From the NCBI GenBank assembly GCA_014058105.1, contig JACGCM010000669.1, positions 1,302,001 to 1,366,000 of the forward strand: a stretch of DNA of 64,000 nucleotides, written 5' to 3'. Numbering within the stretch: the first letter of the stretch is position 1; each line of letters begins with the position of its first letter. This document shows, piece by piece, positions 59,098-64,000 of the stretch. A program made the translations under genes and the position numbers. The DNA comes from Kingdonia uniflora. Lineage: Eukaryota; Streptophyta; Magnoliopsida; Ranunculales; Circaeasteraceae. The notes below the pieces were generated by a model, which was not told the DNA's origin, made no database searches, and was given only the letters and a program-made list of their open reading frames with translations.

Positions 59098-59726
59098 TGT
59101 AATGGCCAAATTCGTTAAACTCAAAATTTCTTTAGAATTTGCTATCATACCAATGAACCTGTAACAATATTCTAATGGAAATTATGAAATGACACAAGTG
59201 ATTTTAGCGTGGAAAACCTATGAATAGGTAAAAAAAACCATGACCTCGTATAGAGGATTTTTGTTGAAAGTACCTTTATTGCTTGAGGCAGATTTCTTAT
59301 TACAAGTGATCTCTAAAAATAGAAAATGCTTGAGTCTTGTAACTAAGATGTTTTTATGATTTATCGAGAATCTAGAATATGTAATTTCTAGGTGATCTCT
59401 TGTGTAATTTTTCTAGTCCTTGTCTCTTTTGGAACATCTTCCTTATATAGGCCTTCTTCGCAGATCTTCATCGTGCTGGAGCACGTTCTCCGAACAATGT
59501 GGTTAGTGGCGGTTGACTGAGTTACTGATAAGTTCGTGAGAGACAAGTGTCTTTGACTGGTTCAGGGTTTCCGATTTAAGTTTGACTCACGTTATTCACC
59601 AGTTTGCTGAGTATGTTGAAATATTGATTGGAGAAGTTATGTTGAAAAATGTGTGAGCCTGAGATGGAAGTTATTAGAATTGGTGATAGCTCGATTCCAA
59701 GTGAGGTCGAGGGATAGGTCCCTACA
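59098..59726 (-). repeat. 5' LTR of element B (629 bp)
   Basis: Plus strand TGTAATGGCC...GGTCCCTACA, both ends canonical. Minus-strand TATATAAG at 59442-59449. Followed by GTTAG. Confidence 0.95.
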
Positions 59727-59731
59727 GTTAG
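59727..59731. repeat. Target-site duplication of element B, right copy
   Basis: GTTAG, identical to 44042-44046. Confidence 0.9.
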
Positions 59732-60909
59732 CGAGTTGAGCCCAAAGATTAGGAAGAAAGAAACAGAATTCGGGAGAGTTCAAATTAAGCTAGTTAATGC
59801 TCAAAATGAGGCTAAGAAGTTGAATAGTACGTTAGAATGCATAAAGGGGAAGTGTAAAGAGGTAGAATTTGCAAAATATCATATCAGGTCGTTAGAGATA
59901 GAAGTGCTGCAGCTAATAGGGTACCTTAATAATTTGAGGGAGGAATTGAGGAGGAAGGATGTTGAGCTGGTTAAAGCGTGAGCTAATTTGGCGAGTGCTG
60001 AAACTGATGTAGAGAAGCTGAGTGAGACCGTAAAGGTAAAAGAAGTTAGTCTCTAGTATTCTCATAATCAATATGATATGCTTAATAAACAAGTTGAGAA
60101 GCTGAAAAGTGACCTATTAATTTCTCGTGGTAGTAAGGAAGAGTTTATAAAGAAGTCAAAAAATCAGAGGGAGGTCAATTGTTAATGTTAAGGATGAATT
60201 AGTTCGTGCCCAGGCACAAATCAAAAAATTGGAGGCAGATTTGGTTTATGTTCGAGTTGCCGTAAAAAAAGTTAATGAACGAGCTAGAGAGTATGGGGAT
60301 AGGTTAGAAGTGTCTCGATCCAAAGAAAAAGAGTTGGAAGAATCTCTCATAAAAAAAGATGAAATGTTGAAGAACTCTGTTTCCAGTGGTAGTAACGTGG
60401 ATGGGGATTTACAGAAAAAAGAGATGGAGTTGCTGGATTTATGAAAGCATGTACAAGAATTAAACGATGATATAAAGAAAAGTAAGGTCGAGCAAGGTAG
60501 ATTACTGGAGATAACAAAAACATTGACCAGTGTCATATAAGAACTGGAGGGACACTTGGAGCGAGCCAAGAATCGATATGCAAAGTTAAATCAATTTTTT
60601 GTGTGTGTACATAGTAGTTTTGTTGACCTGGTTGTACATAATTAAAGCAGGCTTTTTGTGGATAAAGTATATGTGAAGGAGATGACAACAGTAATTGCTT
60701 ATTTTAGGGAAAAAGTGAAGTGGCTTAAGTTTAAATGGGATACATTGCATAATTGTCTTGTGCTAAAAGGTTGTGCCTGCTTGACTGAACTAGATCGAGG
60801 TAACGGCCTGAATGCTATAGAAACTAAAATTGGTCCCATTATTGTCGAACAAGTATACCGAGGAAGGGAGATTGTGTTTGCTCAAGCGCAAGACTTCATG
60901 TTTTCATAA
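59732..60909 (+). pseudogene. Antisense unit 3 of element D, rest of last exon
   Basis: Continues exon 6 of the D gene after element B: skipping B and one GTTAG copy, the reading frame is maintained. Lys/Glu/Leu heptad-rich coiled coil (SPKIRKKETEFGRVQIKL, SDLLISRGSKEEF, RTLEVSRSKEKELEES-type blocks), then VIAYFREKVKWLKFKWDTL and LKGCACLTELDRGNG, the conserved C-terminal block. Stop at 60907-60909. Stops within include 59980, 60054 and 60442. Confidence 0.7.
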
Positions 60910-61049
60910 GCTCCGACTGTAGGGGAAGGTTCATCTGCTATACCACAAGAAAAACATGTATAAACAAGTAAACTGCTATTTTGCATTTGTAGTTTAGATT
61001 TTAGATAGATTAGCTAGTTTTACCCTGCTTTATCGTGAGTCTTAGAGAT

Positions 61050-61260
61050 AGTAGAAATCATTGATTTAAAAGCTAGTATTACTCTTTCTTTAATCTTTGA
61101 TTTTAGTAGATGATAGATGCGTTTGATTGAAAGCTATTGTTACCTTCGCTTTAATCATGGAGATTTAGTAGATGATAAATGTGTTTGATTGAAAACTAGG
61201 GTTAACTTTGCTTTAATCTTTATGATTTAGTAGATGCTACATGTATGTTTGTAGAGAATA
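61050..61260. repeat. Short tandem array, about 62-bp unit (element D)
   Basis: AAAGCTAGTATTACTCTTTCTTTAATC at 61070 and diverged copies at 61128 and 61191, each followed by GATTTAGTAGATGATA. Same location as the arrays of A, B and E; the CTAGTATTAC core resembles that of A. Confidence 0.75.
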
Positions 61261-61388
61261 ACGTGGGAAAAAAACTTGATAGTTTTTATTTAATAGAAAA
61301 TAATATACACACTGTTAGAGAATGGAATTTCACTTTTGGAATGTAAAGAATGATAATGGATGTATCTTATGCTTGGGAACTAGGGATT

Positions 61389-62560
61389 TAGCAATAGTAT
61401 CATTTCAATCTCCTTGTATTCCAAGGGCATGGTATTCTGACGCCTTTCTCTGTCATGAGGTAGTAGAATCAAAGTTCAGTTTGTCCTATGACCAAAAATG
61501 GACCAACCCAATTATTTGCCAAGTTTCTCGACATGTAACTTTTTTCTACTCTTGGGAATCTTCCGGAGGACTGTATTGTCGATTTAGAATTTATGACTGT
61601 AGACTCATCTATTATACAAACTGGCTAACATATGGTGATATCGACCCAGGTTGGCATTAGCTCGAGCGCGGGTCTCATCGATCCAGTTTATATTACAGGC
61701 TAGTTCGAACTCATTTTTTGCATCTATTAGCTCGTGATCTTTGACAAGATGGTGATATTTTGCTGGGATGTCGGCTTCAAATCGATAAGCAAGGAGGAAG
61801 GGGGAATATCTAGTTGATTGTCTTGGTGTGGTATTGTATGGCCATAAGATATGAGGCAGTTCCCTTATCCAATTTCCTTTCTTTTCTGATTTGAATCTTT
61901 TTTTGATTCCATCCACGATCGACTTGTTTGTGATTTTGGCTGCCCATTTCCTTTGGGGTAGTATGGATTGGATTGGGAATGAAGGATATTGTGTTTGTTA
62001 AGAAAAGTAACTACCTTTTCTCCAACGAATTGTGGCCCATTATTGATCTAAATCAGGTGGGGGTAACCAAATCTTGTGATGATATGTTCCCAGATGAATA
62101 AGATGACTTCTTTTTCACAAGTGTGGCAAAGGAAAATTGCTTCTACCTATTGCGTAAAGTAATCTGTTTTAACCAGTAAGAACCTTTTGTTACCTGGTGT
62201 GCTTGGGAATTCCCCCATGAGATTGAGTACCCACCTCTTGAAAGGCCAGAATACCTTACTGGGATAGATTTTAAGTACAGGCGCTCATATCTTAAGACCA
62301 TATCGCTGACATGTGTCGTACTTGCAAGAATATTCCTTGACCTATTTTCTCATGTCAGGCCAGAATACTCCTTGTGTAATAGCTATGTTTGCGAGGGAGT
62401 GACCTGCGGTATGGGAGCCATAAGTCCCTTCATGTAATTCCTTAAGCATTCCATCTGCTTGTTGCTTTGAGATGCACTTGAGATAAGGTCTTGTCACTGA
62501 TCTTCAATATTAGCCCTTCTGAATGGTGTAACGCTTGGAGTTTTAAATCAATTGTTTGTG
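61389..62560 (-). pseudogene. Integrase of element D
   Basis: Ends PCPWNTRRLK, stop, YYC, TAA (plus 61389-61391). Zinc-binding LHEGTYGSH...YDTCQ with damaged Cys. Core VLNLMGEF (Asp to Asn), INNGPQFVGE (Asp to Asn) and a Lys at the Glu position after GNGQ: all three catalytic residues lost, each explicable by G-to-A. The middle frame 61605-61916 is open. Confidence 0.8.
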
Positions 62561-63160
62561 CTTTTTGGGATCTTTTGGAAGTGGCCCATCACACTGATTC
62601 CTGGGGCCGAGATATGTGAGGAAAGGTTTCCTCCAATCATTATCCTCCTTTTCATCGCCGCTAGTGTTGATCGTGCATACCAAGGGGAAAACTATATTGG
62701 TGGTTGTTATTACTTTGATCTGGAGGTATCTTGCTTTTGTAGCCAAAACCCCAGCTAAATAAGGTAATGAATCGGCGTGTCAGTTTTCTCCACGAGGTAA
62801 ATAGTCGATAGTATCTTTAGTGAATCTGCTCATCCTATCAGCGATGAGGGTTGTATAGTCGACCATCTTATCACTCTTCCTGTACTGCTTGGAGTAGTGG
62901 TAGACTATAAGAAAAGAATCTGTATAGACTGATAGCCCGGGAACTCCTCTTTCGAGTACCAAATAAGGCTAATGGATTAAGGCTTTATACTCTATGACAT
63001 TGTTGGAAGCTTCAAACTTGAGGCGTATAAATTTCTCAATTCTGTCATTGGAAGGAGTAATTAGTACAATTCTGATCCTCGACCCTGTAGGTCCTACTAA
63101 TCTATCTGTAAGAAGGCTCTATCCCTTTCATGTATCCCATTCAACTCGTTTATCAAAGGG
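62561..63160 (-). pseudogene. Archaeal-type RNase H of element D
   Basis: LLTDRLVGPTGSRIRIVLI, IEKFIRLKFEASNNVIEYKAL, LSVYTDSFLIVYHYSKQY and TIDYLPRGEN: four recognisable blocks with both visible catalytic Asp residues kept (LTDR, YTDS). The best copy of this domain in the window. Confidence 0.75.
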
Positions 63161-64000
63161 ATTGGTAGGTTGATTTTCTGTGAGTTCATCTCTGAGAACG
63201 GGGTCGTGTTCTTCCCAATCTAGATCTTCGATAGGGAAGTCAGCCTAAAAATTAGCCACTGCTTGACCCTTCTCTGAAGTTCTTAGCTTGAATTTGATAT
63301 CGTGTTCACCCAAACTTACTGACCATTGCTACATTCTTCTTGATTTCCCTTTTTTAGATAGAACTTCCCGAAATGGGTAGTTCGCCATGACTTTGACTGA
63401 ATGAGCTTGAAAATAGTGTTTTAGTTTTTGTGAAGTATAAACAAGGTATAGGAGGAGTCACTCAATCATAGAATACCTTGTTTCTGTTTGAGTGAGGGTT
63501 TTGTTGATTAAATATACTGGTTTATCAATTTTTCCTTTAAGTTGAATAAGAACCGAGCTGAGAGAGTTATCTGCAACTGAGAAGTAGATGATCAATTCTT
63601 CATCATCCACCGGGGTACTCATTATAGGATAATTCCCGAGGTAGATTTTAAGTTCTTGGAAAGTTGTTTCACATTCTTCTATCCATTCAATCTCTTCGTG
63701 TGGTCAAACTTTGCTTCTTATGGTACATTCTCAAAGTATTAAGAATAACCATCGACATCGATCTGAAGACTTAGAGACGAATCTATTGATAGGAGCAATC
63801 TTGTCAGCGAACTTCTGTATCTCTTTCTTTGTTGTTAGAGACAGCATGTTGAATAGAGCTCAAATCTTATTTAGGTTAGCTTTAATCCCTGTCTTACTGA
63901 TAAGATGTCCCAGGTACTTCCCCGAGTGCACCCTGAATTGACACTTAATTATTTGTATTAAGCTTCATCCGGTATAATCGTAAAATGTAAAAGACCGTAT
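63161..64000 (-). pseudogene. RNase H and C-terminal RT of element D (runs off window)
   Basis: Shows YLGHLISKTGIKAN (RT end), RFVSKSSDRCRWLFLIL, YLGNYPIMSTPVDDEELII, VYLINKTLTQTETRYSMIE and AHSVKVMANYPFREVLSKK. The upstream RT, protease and gag lie beyond 64000. Confidence 0.85.

Larger units (their letters stand above)
44047..59726 (-). mobile_element. Element B: complete 15.7-kb gypsy element, sister of A
   Basis: Paired LTRs 44047-44674 and 59098-59726 and a perfect GTTAG duplication. Same order as A: 5' LTR, primer site, gag, protease, RT-RNase H (tandemly duplicated), archaeal-type RNase H, integrase, tandem array, then plus-strand units 3, 2 and 1. In the first 250 aligned LTR bases I count about 24 differences, mostly transitions, so the copy is old and decayed. 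It carries an 815-bp insertion (50811-51625). Confidence 0.95.
34922..64000 (-). mobile_element. Element D: gypsy element hosting nested insertions F and B, 5' end outside window
   Basis: 3' LTR at 34922-35435, polypurine tract, plus-strand units 1 to 3 (interrupted by F at 36148-39152 and by B at 44047-59726), a tandem array at 61050-61260, then minus-strand integrase, aRH, RNase H and RT running off the right edge. Removing F and B leaves about 10.4 kb in the window with the same order as A, B and E. The most degraded sequence and the hosting of B make D older than B. Confidence 0.85.

Noticed and set aside
61322..61660. 112-codon plus-strand open frame
   Set aside because: It is the complement of the integrase C-terminus of element D, whose minus-strand motifs are recognisable.

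Overview
This window is plant nuclear DNA, most likely from a flowering plant with a repeat-rich genome (a eudicot is my best guess). It is AT-rich and has no intact host gene that I can recognise. Nearly everything is decayed Ty3/gypsy LTR retrotransposon of one lineage. I assign it to the Tat-like group because gag and pol end in the usual order (gag, protease, RT, RNase H, second archaeal-type RNase H, integrase without chromodomain), and because a long extra coding block lies on the opposite strand between pol and the 3' LTR.

Layout. (1) 1-13036: element A, minus strand, its 3' LTR outside the window. (2) 13037-25740: the right part of element E, minus strand, probably interrupted by A. 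(3) 25741-34921: about 9 kb with no gypsy element, holding microsatellites, a hAT-like MITE (30790-31197), the 3' end of an L1-type LINE (about 31960-32822) and possible Helitron hairpins. (4) 34922-64000: element D, minus strand, its 5' end outside the window. D carries two nested insertions: F (36148-39152), a small non-autonomous plus-strand LTR element, and B (44047-59726), a complete 15.7-kb sister of A bounded by a perfect 5-bp target duplication, GTTAG. B itself carries an 815-bp insertion and a tandem duplication of its RT region.

How the parts work together. In each large element gag-pol runs on the minus strand from the right-hand (5') LTR. Three units read the other way, on the plus strand, starting just inside the left (3') LTR: unit 1 (small protein with a Gly-rich tail, own TATA box and AATAAA), unit 2 (about 110 residues ending in a Cys-rich CFKCN-like motif, own TATA box) and unit 3 (a large six-exon gene with a globular domain, a basic nuclear-signal-like stretch and a long coiled coil). 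Pol and unit 3 converge on a short tandem-repeat array whose unit differs in every element (about 160, 44 and 62 bp). Extra antisense ORFs are known in Tat elements. What deserves a second look is the three-unit layout, the introns conserved between elements, and stop codons shared by sister copies A and B.

All copies are broken by stops, frameshifts and deletions, so all coding entries are given as pseudogenes. Exon limits come from comparing copies by eye and are inferred.
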